DNA of 64,000 nucleotides from Pseudomonadota bacterium. Its GTDB lineage: Bacteria; Pseudomonadota; Gammaproteobacteria; Burkholderiales; Nitrosomonadaceae. The notes beneath the pieces were generated by a model, which saw nothing but the letters and a program-made list of their open reading frames with translations, was not told the origin of the DNA and did no database searches. This document shows, one piece after another, positions 10,998 to 19,502 of the stretch (the first letter of the stretch is position 1; every line of letters starts with the position of its first letter). The stretch lies in NCBI GenBank assembly GCA_018241205.1, contig JAFEEI010000016.1, positions 1-64,000 on the forward strand, read 5' to 3'. The translations under genes were made by a program, and so were the position numbers.

Positions 10998-12494
10998 TTA
11001 ATGGTCGTGGCTTGCACCCGCTTTACCCAATTCCGCCTTCAGGGCAAAGCTGTTACCTCCGGCGTATTGCTCTCCGGGAGTCAATCCCTTTAGTACTTCA
11101 ACCATTTCACCGTCACTATGTCCCAGTTCCAAAGGACGAACTTCAAAATAGTGATCATACCGGCCGAATACCACCGACCAATCCCGCAATGTTTGAATGG
11201 CAGCAACAGAAACAGCGACGGGTACCTCAATTTCTTCCGCCACCAATTCGGCATTTAGAAACATGCCGGGACGCCATTTTCCTTCTTTATTATCCAATTC
11301 GACCCGGGCTGTTGCAGTACGCGTTTGTCCGCCAATCAGCGTGGAGATATAAGTAACGACTCCTTCACTCTCAATATCGTATGCGGTCGCTTTCACAGCG
11401 ACTTTCTGACCGACTCGAATCACATTGAGATCTTTGGGATAAACCGTAATAGCCGTCCACACGGTGGATACATCCGCGATGGTATAAATTTCTCTGTCTT
11501 CTTTAAGTGCTTCACCCAATGCAATAGTCTTGGTAATAATGATTCCGGAAATCGGCGCGCGTATTTCATAATGTGAAAAATTGGTTTTGAAATGATTAGA
11601 TTCAGGCTGTACACCCAGTGCACGTAACTTGACCGACGCCAGTTCCAACGCAATCTCGGCTTCATTCCATAATTCCTGCGCCAGAAGAAATTCCTGCTTG
11701 GCACTTATCTTTTCCTCCCATAATTGTTTCTCGCGCTCGTAGGTAGCCCTTGTCAATCCCAGCCGCTTCTTGGCAACATAATACTGACTGCGCAAATCCG
11801 CCAGCATTGGGCTTTCGACAACTGCCAGCACCTCGCCCTTTTTCACATGCTGACCAAGATTGCCTTGAACGGAAGTCACTAAGCCGGGAACTCTTGGCAC
11901 CACCCGTACTATATTATGTTCGTTGAAGATCACTTCACCTGGCAATTTGAGTTTTGGTTTGATAATAGCCGGTCCCGCCGTCAGAACCTCAATACCCATG
12001 CTTTTCAACATAGCACCCGGTATTTCCACCCGCCCTTCCACTTGGCTATAACTCCAGCGCATTAGCTTGCCATTACGCTCAGCTGCAATAGCGATATCGA
12101 ATGAATGGGGTTCTTCCACGACTTGATCTCCCAACAGATAATCTGCTTCAGGAGTGAATTTAAACAACCGCGCAGGGGCTCCCAATCGGGATAATGTAAT
12201 GGCGACAGTCGCCGCTGTTGGCGGAAGCAATTTACCTTTCTCATATAGATACACCCTGAACTGTGGCGGTACGCCTTTTTCAAAAATCGTTAATTCCACA
12301 CTAAAGTCATCATCCGCAAATAGCTTGCCTCCTCTTGGTCCAGTGCCAGGCTGATTCTCAGCCGATTTCTCATCGGCATGGGCACCTGCATCTGCTGTCA
12401 CTACGGCAGGCTTATCCAGCGTTAGAATCAATCCACCCAGTACAATTCCTATGGCAATCACAACGATGATTGGCATTAATCGAGTTTTGTTCAT
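10998..12494 (-). CDS. czcB: CzcB-type periplasmic adaptor
   Basis: The 498-residue membrane-fusion protein has one N-terminal anchor helix, a CzcB-specific N-terminal domain (GPRGGKLFADDDFSVELTIFE), a split lipoyl domain around a helical hairpin (VVPRVPGLVTSVQGNLGQHV and YEIRAPISGIIITKTIALGE) and a beta-barrel. It ends ASHDH, a possible metal-binding tail. It bridges CzcA and CzcC. It lies 45 bp downstream of czcC, all on the reverse strand. Length is usual for the CzcB branch with the extra N-terminal domain. Confidence 0.93.
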   Translation of the reverse strand: MNKTRLMPIIVVIAIGIVLGGLILTLDKPAVVTADAGAHADEKSAENQPGTGPRGGKLFADDDFSVELTIFEKGVPPQFRVYLYEKGKLLPPTAATVAITLSRLGAPARLFKFTPEADYLLGDQVVEEPHSFDIAIAAERNGKLMRWSYSQVEGRVEIPGAMLKSMGIEVLTAGPAIIKPKLKLPGEVIFNEHNIVRVVPRVPGLVTSVQGNLGQHVKKGEVLAVVESPMLADLRSQYYVAKKRLGLTRATYEREKQLWEEKISAKQEFLLAQELWNEAEIALELASVKLRALGVQPESNHFKTNFSHYEIRAPISGIIITKTIALGEALKEDREIYTIADVSTVWTAITVYPKDLNVIRVGQKVAVKATAYDIESEGVVTYISTLIGGQTRTATARVELDNKEGKWRPGMFLNAELVAEEIEVPVAVSVAAIQTLRDWSVVFGRYDHYFEVRPLELGHSDGEMVEVLKGLTPGEQYAGGNSFALKAELGKAGASHDH

Positions 12495-12539
12495 AATTTA
12501 ATCCTTATACCCTTGTCACTCAGGTTGGCGTATGCTGAC

Positions 12540-13952
12540 TTAACGATTGGGCCGGATGCTATCGATCGGCGCGGCAATCAGGCGTTCGATATCATTGACC
12601 AGACGCTGATAGTTTGCCAGCGCGCGCACATAGAGAAGCTGATTCTGGAATAAAATACGTTGCGCATCCAGCAACTCCAGCAAACCAAATTTCCCCAATT
12701 CATAGCCCCTGCGCATCACATGGAAAGCACTCTTAGCACCGGGCAATATCTCATCACGCAATATGTTAATTTCATTCCATGCCGCTGACATCGCTTCATA
12801 AGATTGCGTGAGCTCAGTTTTCAACCGTAATTCCATCGCAGCTTGCTCATCTACGGCTTTGTCTACCCGTTGATATGCATCTTTGATATTTCCTTGATTA
12901 CGGTCGAATAACGGCAACGGTATCATCACGCTAGCCACGGCCGTGCTACCCCCCAGTTGTGCATGATGCACAACGCCTGCGTTAATGGTGAGGTTAGGAA
13001 TGCGGCGGGTTTGCTCTACTTCCAGCAATGCTTTACGTTGTTCAATATTCTTCATCGCACGCAACGCCATCGGATTACTCAAAACACGTTCTTCCAACAT
13101 TTGCAAATTAGGTGGAACAATCAGCGTTTCAAGATTCCCCAGTACCTTGCTAAATTGCGGAGAAGAGTTATTCCACAATAACGCCAGCCGCTTCCGTGCA
13201 GATGTTAAATCCCGTTGCGCTTGTTCATATTCAATACGCGTAGTCGATAGTCCCACCTTGACTCTGGTTTCCTCAATAGGCGCCACTTTCCCGCCTTGCA
13301 CACGTTCGGTCACACTATTAACCACGTTTTGTGCAACTTGTCGGGTTTCTTCAGCAAGCCTGAGCCGCTCTTGCGCTGCGAGCACTTCCGTAAACACATT
13401 GGCCACTCTGGCAATAATTTCCACCCGCCGGGTTTCATAATCCATGGCAGCCAATTCTTCACCCAATAATGCAGCGTTGACTCGGGCTGCGCGTTTTCCA
13501 CCCAATTCAATCAACTGACCGATCCGGATGGTTGTGAGCTGCTGCACCACTTCCTTTGCTACCGAATCCTGTGAGTTGATGTCACCACTCAACTTTTGTA
13601 TGTTGCCGACATTTTCAACGTTCACTGACAATTCCGGATTTCTCAGTAATCCAGCTTGCAGTGTTGCACCTTCCAATGCACGCATTTCCTTGGTAAAAGC
13701 CGCCAATTCGGGATTGTGAAGTAATGCGAAATTAACCGCATCACGCAAAGTAAGATCATTTCCTGCTTTATTCACTACTGAATCAGTTGAAAAACCTTTT
13801 ATCCCTATCCCATTGGGCGAAATATTAAAAGAATCCACACCGGCTTTTATCTGCGATGAGAAACTCAGTAATAGGATGGAGCTCAGCAATATGATTCGTA
13901 CTTCTGACGATACCCAATAGCGCAATGCTATTAATAGATCGCTCAATTTCAT
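12540..13952 (-). CDS. czcC: CzcC-type outer-membrane efflux channel (TolC family)
   Basis: The 470-residue TolC-fold protein has an N-terminal export signal and two OEP repeats. The first begins LTLRDAVNFALLHNPELAA and the second ends YELGKFGLLELLDAQRILF, the conserved second-repeat motif. The long hairpin helices are visible as heptad-rich stretches. It forms the outer-membrane duct of the Czc complex. GGAGG six bases before the ATG supports the start. It is first of the czcCBA trio, 120 bp after the small His-rich CzcI-like gene. Confidence 0.93.
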   Translation of the reverse strand: MKLSDLLIALRYWVSSEVRIILLSSILLLSFSSQIKAGVDSFNISPNGIGIKGFSTDSVVNKAGNDLTLRDAVNFALLHNPELAAFTKEMRALEGATLQAGLLRNPELSVNVENVGNIQKLSGDINSQDSVAKEVVQQLTTIRIGQLIELGGKRAARVNAALLGEELAAMDYETRRVEIIARVANVFTEVLAAQERLRLAEETRQVAQNVVNSVTERVQGGKVAPIEETRVKVGLSTTRIEYEQAQRDLTSARKRLALLWNNSSPQFSKVLGNLETLIVPPNLQMLEERVLSNPMALRAMKNIEQRKALLEVEQTRRIPNLTINAGVVHHAQLGGSTAVASVMIPLPLFDRNQGNIKDAYQRVDKAVDEQAAMELRLKTELTQSYEAMSAAWNEINILRDEILPGAKSAFHVMRRGYELGKFGLLELLDAQRILFQNQLLYVRALANYQRLVNDIERLIAAPIDSIRPNR

Positions 13953-14072
13953 GGAATTCCTCCGCGTACTTAAGCATATGCAAACAAGTTACAAGCTAAA
14001 CCTGAATGACCTGTTTCAGCGGTACTGTGGATCAAAGAAAACAATCCACAAACCGCACTATTAAAATTCAGC

Positions 14073-14441
14073 TTAAGAAACGCTACGGGGGGGACGCAGG
14101 GGTAAATCCGGAATGGTTTCGGGAATAATTGCGGAAATAAATACAGTTAAAACTTCTGTGACGATTTGATCAGATACCAGAGGAAAAGAATTAAAGAAAA
14201 AAGGTTGATATTGTCCTGCCGAATGCAAGCATAAATGGGTTGCTGCATCAAGATCAGCACCGTCTTCGGAAGTATTGTGGTGATGTAATTCGAGATGTGC
14301 CGCGGGATCAGAGGATAGTTCTTGATGGATATGATCCAACTCATGTGCAAATACCTCTCCTCGAAAGGATAAACTAAACCCATTCATCAATATGCTAATT
14401 ATTAGCATATTGATAATAGGATAAGTTGAATATTTCCGCAT
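14073..14441 (-). CDS. CzcI-like small exported His-rich protein
   Basis: The 122-residue product begins with a membrane or signal segment (IINMLIISILMNGFSLSF). A His-rich stretch follows (HELDHIHQEL and HLELHHHN) and then C-LHSAGQYQP, ending LPLRPPRSVS. A short exported protein with scattered His, a central Cys and an RPPR tail is the usual companion ahead of czcC, called CzcI or DUF2946-like. Roles proposed for such proteins are periplasmic metal binding or modulation of Czc expression. It is the first gene of the czc operon here. Residue-level homology is modest, so the family call rests partly on position. Confidence 0.6.
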   Translation of the reverse strand: MRKYSTYPIINMLIISILMNGFSLSFRGEVFAHELDHIHQELSSDPAAHLELHHHNTSEDGADLDAATHLCLHSAGQYQPFFFNSFPLVSDQIVTEVLTVFISAIIPETIPDLPLRPPRSVS

Positions 14442-14941
14442 TGGATCCGAATTTTATATATGAATATATAAGTAAAATTTTACTCGAATATGATCATTTC
14501 ACATTATTCGTATATTTGCAACTTAGAAATTTTTCTAAACAACACTGGCTTTATATATTTTTTAGGCGTGGAAAAATATAAACAGATTTAAACCTGAATA
14601 CCTCTTAATTTATATATGCGAGAATCATCACTTATTTTTATTGATTCATAATCTAATAGATGAACCATCCGGCAACTATGTGACGTAGAGAAATAAATTC
14701 ATGAAGTATGAAGAATATTGTTATCAAGACTCCATTTTCTTGGCATGTCGTTCATTTAATCATTAAATTCTAAGTGCAGAATCATAAGTGCGACATTTTG
14801 TCGCATTGTTTTTTATTGCGGGCAGAAAGATACTATTTGAAGATATTAGCAACAGTATTAGATAGTTCAAAATTGCGAACAAGGCTAAATCCCTATTCCA
14901 CAATTGCTTTCTTAGCATCTCACTTAGGAAATAGAATAAAC
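14442..14941. other. Divergent intergenic region between czcI and exported-protein gene
   Basis: Five hundred AT-rich bases with no gene. The leftward czc promoter and the rightward promoter of the 14942 gene must lie here. A RegA/PrrA-like palindrome sits at 14789-14805. No MerR-type 19- or 20-bp spacer promoter was recognised. Confidence 0.6.
14789..14805. promoter_or_regulatory. RegA/PrrA/RoxR-like box TGCGACATTTTGTCGCA
   Basis: The arms TGCGACA and TGTCGCA are perfect inverted repeats around TTT. The core reads GCGAC-N5-GTCGC, which fits the published GCG(G/A)C-N5-GTCGC type of site bound by redox response regulators of the RegA/PrrA/ActR group. It lies 137 bp before the start at 14942. 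A near-identical site stands before the next gene at 15775. Assignment to RegA-type regulators is inference. Confidence 0.5.
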
Positions 14942-15691
14942 ATGAACAAAATGAAATTACTTGCACGTACATTGACTGGCATCATGCTGATGGGTTTGGG
15001 GCAGAGCGTGCTAGCGCATACGCGCCTAGATGTGCCCACGCAAACTGAAGGAATCCGGTTAATCAATAACATCGTGATTGGTCACTCTTGTAATGATACT
15101 GTCCGTGTCATTGGGACATCAGTTGTATTTCCAAATGGGCTGGATTCAACTATTCTGGTGGATGGCCAGCCGCATGGTGGTTCATTGAGCGATTTTCTGA
15201 CAAATTATGGAAATAATTTTCAGCTTTTATGGAATCGCGGGGCATTCGATGCGATGGCAGAGAAAAAAGATTCAAACGGCAACGTGGTTGGATTCTGGGT
15301 GGGCGGTGGACCCGGTATGCCAAGCGATTTGAATGTTGCCACGCCTGTGAGAATAACAGCAGCCGGAATCGAGCCGACATCCTGCGCCCAAAACGTGAAA
15401 ATCAGTGTTTCGATTGCTAATATCTGTGAAATTACCGGTGTGGGTGATTTTGGCAGAGAAGGCGTCGTTGATCTGTGGACGCATAATAACCTGGGCACCC
15501 CGTACGATCGCGTGAGCACAACCGACGATGGCCCAGCTTCATTTACTATTACGCGCAATCTGGTGACAAATCCATTGCCTTCATCATGTGGTGGTACTGG
15601 CGTCACTGTGGAAGTAAAACCATCAGCCGCGCAAATTAATCGTGATATGCCAGTTGTAATTGACGGACAACAAATCTGGCCGCGACCGTAA
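14942..15691 (+). CDS. Exported protein with mature N-terminal His, possible YcnI-like copper binder
   Basis: The 249-residue product has a clear Sec signal (MNKMKLLARTL...GQSVLA) whose predicted cleavage leaves His as the first residue (HTRLDVP). An N-terminal His after the signal, followed by an Ig-like beta-rich protein with the early motif VIGHSCNDTVRV, recalls the DUF1775/YcnI copper-brace fold, but I see no decisive match. Other landmarks are the Gly-rich VGGGPGMPSD and five cysteines that could form disulfides. The frame opens earlier at 14774, but AGGAA before 14942 and the signal peptide fix the start. A terminator follows. Confidence 0.6.
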   Translation: MNKMKLLARTLTGIMLMGLGQSVLAHTRLDVPTQTEGIRLINNIVIGHSCNDTVRVIGTSVVFPNGLDSTILVDGQPHGGSLSDFLTNYGNNFQLLWNRGAFDAMAEKKDSNGNVVGFWVGGGPGMPSDLNVATPVRITAAGIEPTSCAQNVKISVSIANICEITGVGDFGREGVVDLWTHNNLGTPYDRVSTTDDGPASFTITRNLVTNPLPSSCGGTGVTVEVKPSAAQINRDMPVVIDGQQIWPRP

Positions 15692-15732
15692 ATCGTTGAA
15701 TTAGTACTTTCCTTGCGGCTTACCGCAACGGT

Positions 15733-15770
15733 AAAAATCGACAAGCTTGCAATAGCTTGTCGATTTTTTT
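15733..15770 (+). terminator. Strong rho-independent terminator
   Basis: A perfect 14-bp stem (AAAAATCGACAAGC and its complement) with an 8-base loop ends in a T-tract. It separates the exported-protein gene at 14942 from the next gene, so each has its own promoter. Confidence 0.9.
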
Positions 15771-15774
15771 GAGG

Positions 15775-15791
15775 TGCAACATTTTGTCGCA
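15775..15791. promoter_or_regulatory. Second RegA-like box TGCAACATTTTGTCGCA
   Basis: This differs by one base from the palindrome at 14789-14805, and the following bases (TTG, then a T-rich run) are also shared. It lies 105 bp before the start at 15896 and just after the terminator. The pair suggests that two separately transcribed exported-protein genes share one regulator. Confidence 0.5.
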
Positions 15792-15895
15792 TTGCTATTT
15801 GTTTGTCTGAACGAGACAATAAGATCAGGTACTACGATAAAGGTGTTGTTCCAGAAATAGCTTAATGCGTCTTTGCGACATGAGGAGAATTAATT

Positions 15896-16357
15896 ATGCA
15901 ACCCAACATCTTGAAGAAATTATCAATCAGCATTTTCATGTTGGCGTATACGATAGGTTATGCGCAGCTCAGTGGGGCGGATGAAGGTGGTGCAGTATTA
16001 GATCCAACGGGTACCGTTAGAAATTTTACCGGTTATGCGCAAATCACCTGCTTTGATAACGGCAATGGACCGGCTGATTATTTAGAAGCCGATATCATAG
16101 ACCTTTCTGCCCCAGTGGAACATTTATTGGTTAATTTGCTGTTGCTAAAGGGTGACAGGGCGATTGGTGTCAGCGATACAGTTTCAGGAGATGCAAATCC
16201 AAGCCCACCCATTACATTGCAAGGTGGGAACGGGGTTTATTTGTTGGTGGTAAACAAAACCGATGTGGGTCCAAGACAATTTGTAGTCGACTATCATTGT
16301 AAGACAGCAACAGGTGCCCATACCGGAACAGATATTAATGTCAAACAATTTGAGTAA
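15896..16357 (+). CDS. Small exported protein of unknown function
   Basis: The 153-residue product has a signal peptide (about residues 1-23, ending GYAQL or after GADEG) and a beta-rich mature part with two cysteines (YAQITCFDNG and VDYHCKTATG) likely to form one disulfide. It has no known domain that I recognise. Asn/Gly/Pro-rich turns (DANPSPPITLQGGNG) suggest a secreted or surface Ig-like fold. GAGGAG precedes the ATG. Its upstream RegA-like box and the next gene, a TlpA-like thioredoxin, suggest joint work in the periplasm, possibly redox-linked. Confidence 0.65.
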   Translation: MQPNILKKLSISIFMLAYTIGYAQLSGADEGGAVLDPTGTVRNFTGYAQITCFDNGNGPADYLEADIIDLSAPVEHLLVNLLLLKGDRAIGVSDTVSGDANPSPPITLQGGNGVYLLVVNKTDVGPRQFVVDYHCKTATGAHTGTDINVKQFE

Positions 16358-16476
16358 TTCTTGACTTCTTGAATGTTAAATCGTGATTTATTTGATACCC
16401 CCAGTTTCTTATAAACCTGAAAGATGATTGTACAGTATTGTCAAATTATTCGAGTAATAATAAAGGTACCAGGACA

Positions 16477-16983
16477 ATGATTAAGAAAATAAAATTGTTG
16501 TTTTTTATAATTCCAGTGTTGAGTTTGTTTGCAACAGCGTCACTTGCAGAACATCTGGAGCAGGTATCGTCTGCTTGTGTATTGACGACATTAGATGGCA
16601 AGCCTGCGCATGATTTACAAAAATTCAAGGGAAAAGTTGTCTACATGGATTTCTGGGCATCCTGGTGCCTCCCCTGTGTCAAGTCTTTTCCGTTTTTGAA
16701 TCAACTGGATCATGAGTTGAAAGATAAAGGTTTGCACGTAATTGGTATCAATTTGGATGAGAAAATTGCAGACGCCGAGGATTTTCTTGCTAAAAATCCA
16801 GCCGATTTTTCGATTGTTGCGGATCCAAGCAAGCAATGTGCCAAAGGCCTTGAAGTGATGGCAATGCCAACTTCTTATTTAATTGATCGAAAAGGAAACA
16901 TCCGCCATATTCATCAAGGATTCCGTCCTGATGAATCTGAAAAATTGCGTGCATTGATTACGCAACTGGTGATGGAACCTTAG
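16477..16983 (+). CDS. TlpA/ResA-like periplasmic thioredoxin
   Basis: The 168-residue product has a signal segment (residues 1-24, ending TASLAEH) and a thioredoxin fold of the AhpC/TSA-redoxin type. The active site is WASWCLPC (residues ~51-58), the cis-Pro loop is AMPTSYLID and an IGINLDE insertion follows. Such proteins reduce disulfides or cytochrome or copper-site cysteines outside the cytoplasm. I chose the start at 16477 over the earlier in-frame codon at 16438 because AGGA precedes it and the leader then begins MIKKIKLLFF. It precedes DUF4266 and DUF3570 genes, the order in which these three are usually found. Confidence 0.88.
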   Translation: MIKKIKLLFFIIPVLSLFATASLAEHLEQVSSACVLTTLDGKPAHDLQKFKGKVVYMDFWASWCLPCVKSFPFLNQLDHELKDKGLHVIGINLDEKIADAEDFLAKNPADFSIVADPSKQCAKGLEVMAMPTSYLIDRKGNIRHIHQGFRPDESEKLRALITQLVMEP

Positions 16984-17015
16984 AAATAGGGATTTTTCTA
17001 TACTTAATCTCCTTC

Positions 17016-17251
17016 ATGAGAAAAATTCGCTATTTTGTAACGATTTTTGGATCATTACTCGCAATGAGTATTGGGGGAACCGGTTGTGTCAACATAGCAC
17101 CCTGGGAACGCGGCATTCTTGCGAAGCCTCAAATGGAATGGGATCCCCACACCCTCTGCAAAGTGAATTACAATCGCATAGCTACAGCAGTCGCGAAGCG
17201 GCGCCAAGCCATAAATCCTCTTCGGGTGGCTGTGGCTGTGGCTGTTATTAA
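17016..17251 (+). pseudogene. Frameshifted DUF4266 lipoprotein gene
   Basis: The gene starts as a lipoprotein (lipobox GGTGC) with the DUF4266 core CVNIAPWERGILAKPQMEWDP. Shortly after, near 17155, the frame is wrong. Moving to the neighbouring frame gives QSELQSHSYSSREAAP and then the family's Cys/Gly tail SSSGGCGCGCY with a stop at 17251. One base gained or two lost in CACCCTCTGCAAAG explains it. DUF4266 proteins sit between TlpA-like and DUF3570 genes. The unshifted frame runs on to 17285 with an unrelated tail. Confidence 0.8.
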
Positions 17252-17288
17252 GCGAATCCCCGTTAAGATTTTTTCAGGCGAATAAAAT

Positions 17289-18228
17289 TTGCAACGCAAT
17301 AGTATGCCTCCGTGTCAGGGCGGCAACCATCAATTGGGGGCTTTGGAAGCACCGCCTGTAAAATCACGAAATACGCCTTACGCACTCACTTCTGCCGCAT
17401 TGGTATTGCCTGGTCTGTTAATCACACCTGGACATACCGTCGGAAAAGACCGGATTAATTTTCAATATAGCCGTTACCAGAAAGGCGAGCGTAATCTGTA
17501 TGGCGCTCAAAGCCTAAAACCTATCAGTGCCGACGTTTTGCATGGCAGTGGTATTTTTTCTCTGACTGATCGTACCAAATTTTCTTTTGGTTATGCTCAA
17601 GATACCTGGTCGAGCGCGACACCGATTGCAATTACACCGTTGGCCACCGATGGCGGTAATCGTCCGTATTTCAATAATGGCGTAGTCGTTGGTGCCTCTC
17701 GCTTATCAATAGCAATGTGCTGCTAGATCGTGATCTAAACCCCATTGGACGAGATCCCATCACGAAACAATCATTGGGAGTCGTTGATACCCGATCCGTG
17801 ATGGTCATGTCATCAGCCTCGCCGGAAACGCGCCGCCAAGCCACTTTCGGCTTAAGTGGAATGAAGCAGCCATCAATGTGGCAGGTGGTTTCTCACGCGA
17901 ACGTGACTATAAGTCGAGTTTTGGCGGTATCGGATTACGCATTGATTTTAAACAGAAATTAACCAGTGTTAAATTTAATGACGGATATACGAAAAGTGAA
18001 ATTGGCGCAATCCTGGATCATGATTCGTCCCCTTATATTACGAAGACTGCCTATTTGTCACAAATTGTAAACCGTGGTGGTTCTGAGATCCTACAAGGCA
18101 ATCGGCAGGATTGGGTAACGAATGTCGGTGTGTCGCAGGTATTGACCAAGAATGCATTGATAGATGTCAATATTGGCTATACCTATAGCAATGATTTACA
18201 GGAAAACCCTTATAAAACAATGTCGATC
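17289..18228 (+). pseudogene. Broken and truncated DUF3570 outer-membrane-type protein gene
   Basis: Pieces of one DUF3570 protein appear in three successive frames: 17289-17726 (GKDRINFQYSRYQKGERNLYG and FSFGYAQDTWSSATPI), about 17700-17860 (LLDRDLNPIGRDP) and 17878-18228 (GGFSRERDYKSSFGGIGLRI to GYTYSNDLQENPYKT). At least two frameshifts separate them. The conserved end after ENPYK is lost where the sequence joins a trbG fragment at about 18230. The intact family is a predicted beta-rich outer-membrane or periplasmic protein found with TlpA and DUF4266. Confidence 0.8.
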
Positions 18229-18236
18229 ATTTTGTC

Positions 18237-18512
18237 CAAGTTGCCCAAACATTCTCCGGTTCCAGGCAGGGTGCGTGAGCGTCTCACATCCAAAGCATGA
18301 CTCTCACGAGTCTTGATGGCATCCCATTTGACAGTCGCATCTTCAGGATAAGAAAACCCTCTCTCGGCATAAAATTGCATCGGTGAGATCGAAGGCGCAT
18401 GTGATACGTGCGCCGGTTGGTCGTCACGACAAGTGATGTTTCTAGTCCCACATCCAGCGGTTTCACAATCAGATGCTGCACCTCAGCAGATCCCTGACCG
18501 GTAACCGTCAGT
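18237..18512 (-). pseudogene. Internal fragment of trbG/virB9
   Basis: Read on the reverse strand, this starts [20 protein letters not shown] and continues for 42 residues identical to the resident TrbG (38951-39868). A frameshift follows at FMPR; the other frame then gives [14 protein letters not shown] and LGNLD, again aligned with TrbG. Both ends of the gene are missing. It is a scar of a second IncP-like transfer region, joined on one side to DUF3570 and on the other to an integrase fragment. Confidence 0.85.
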
Positions 18513-18709
18513 ACTACTCTGAAAAATTGGGTTTCAGGATCGTCGCACACTCGTTACGTGCAACAGCTGCTACCAATGCCCTGGATCATCAAGCAAATAT
18601 TGCCAAAGTTCAAGAATGGTTGGGTCATGCCAATATTGCTACCACAAGGATTTATGATCATCACAAAAACCGGCCAGAAGATAATCCGACGTTTAAGGTT
18701 GCATATTAA
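18513..18709 (+). pseudogene. C-terminal fragment of a tyrosine recombinase
   Basis: The frame carries the catalytic C-terminus of a phage/XerC-type integrase: the HxxR box [13 protein letters not shown], the second histidine in WLGHANIATT and the nucleophilic Tyr in RIYDHHK. Everything before about residue 200 of a normal integrase is absent. It abuts the trbG fragment at about 18512. It differs from the integrases at 59871 and 63542, so it comes from another element. Confidence 0.8.
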
Positions 18710-19004
18710 GTTTCTGGAATTCTCTCAAGATTTCTTTGCGATAATTATTTCTTGAAGAACTCTTTTTAGAAATCTTAAAAGCGCCACCTCTTAACGTTCC
18801 CGAGAAACTGATAATTCCACAAAAAATAATCAATCAGCTATCTGTTCACTATTTGCTTAAATATAGTTAGATTAAATCATAAAAATTTTGCTACTCCTTT
18901 CCCAAAAGAACACTAATAATTATTTATAAAATTCTCATGCTCCTTTCGGATGCATATCTTTCACTCCGGATGGCGGCACACAATTTATGGGGGTAAAGAA
19001 AAAA
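18710..19004. other. AT-rich gap without recognisable content
   Basis: About 295 bp of AT-rich sequence after the integrase fragment. I see no gene, no terminator with a clear stem and no repeat. Confidence 0.5.
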
Positions 19005-19361
19005 TTATTTAATCGCTTCGGCCATTTTGCGATGGGAATCAGCCAAATCTAAATTTTCTTTCGTAGCTTGCTCATATACATGGATCAAAACCCGACACAT
19101 TGATTCCATATCTAAATCGTGCTTACCATAATACTGTCTTTGGGCTTCATATTGCGCCAGCATTTTCTTATGTTCTTCTACTTTTGACTGCATATCTTTT
19201 GCAGTATCTTCATAATGTTCAGCAATCCAATTATGATCCCGAGAAGTTTTGGCAGACTCGATTATTTGAGTCATATCCATCTGATAAGGCCCTAGATCTG
19301 CGCAGGAAGTCAGAAATCCTAACAAGCCAAAAACAACTAACGAAAAAATTGAAATTCTCAC
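19005..19361 (-). CDS. Met/His-rich coiled-coil lipoprotein, copy 1
   Basis: The 118-residue product is a predicted lipoprotein (lipobox LTSC at residues 17-20). The mature part opens with YQMDMTQIIESAK. It then carries a helical stretch (HYEDTAKDMQSKVEEHKKMLAQYE) with heptad spacing and the shared C-terminal block QYYG, DMESMC and ADSHRKM. Met, His and one Cys recur at fixed places, suggesting a periplasmic soft-metal binder, which is inference. It is 141 bp downstream of copA on the same strand. Related copies are at 21777 and 33617, and a remnant is at 3013. Confidence 0.75.
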   Translation of the reverse strand: MRISIFSLVVFGLLGFLTSCADLGPYQMDMTQIIESAKTSRDHNWIAEHYEDTAKDMQSKVEEHKKMLAQYEAQRQYYGKHDLDMESMCRVLIHVYEQATKENLDLADSHRKMAEAIK

Positions 19362-19502
19362 AGATATATATCCTTACTAATTAGGATCAATTAACACCCT
19401 ATCAAAAGTAGTATATATCATAATACTTTACAGCACAGCATGAAATTTAGCAGCATAAGCAAATGAAAAATAAAAACAAATATCCAAAAAATTTCCTAGT
19501 AA

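Noticed and set aside
14774..14941. N-terminal extension of the exported protein at 14942
   Set aside because: The extension would hide the signal peptide, overlaps the RegA-like box, and AGGAA precedes the later ATG.
18284..18550. An 88-codon reverse frame read as a gene
   Set aside because: Its first part is an internal trbG piece and its last part is out of frame; treated as a pseudogene fragment.
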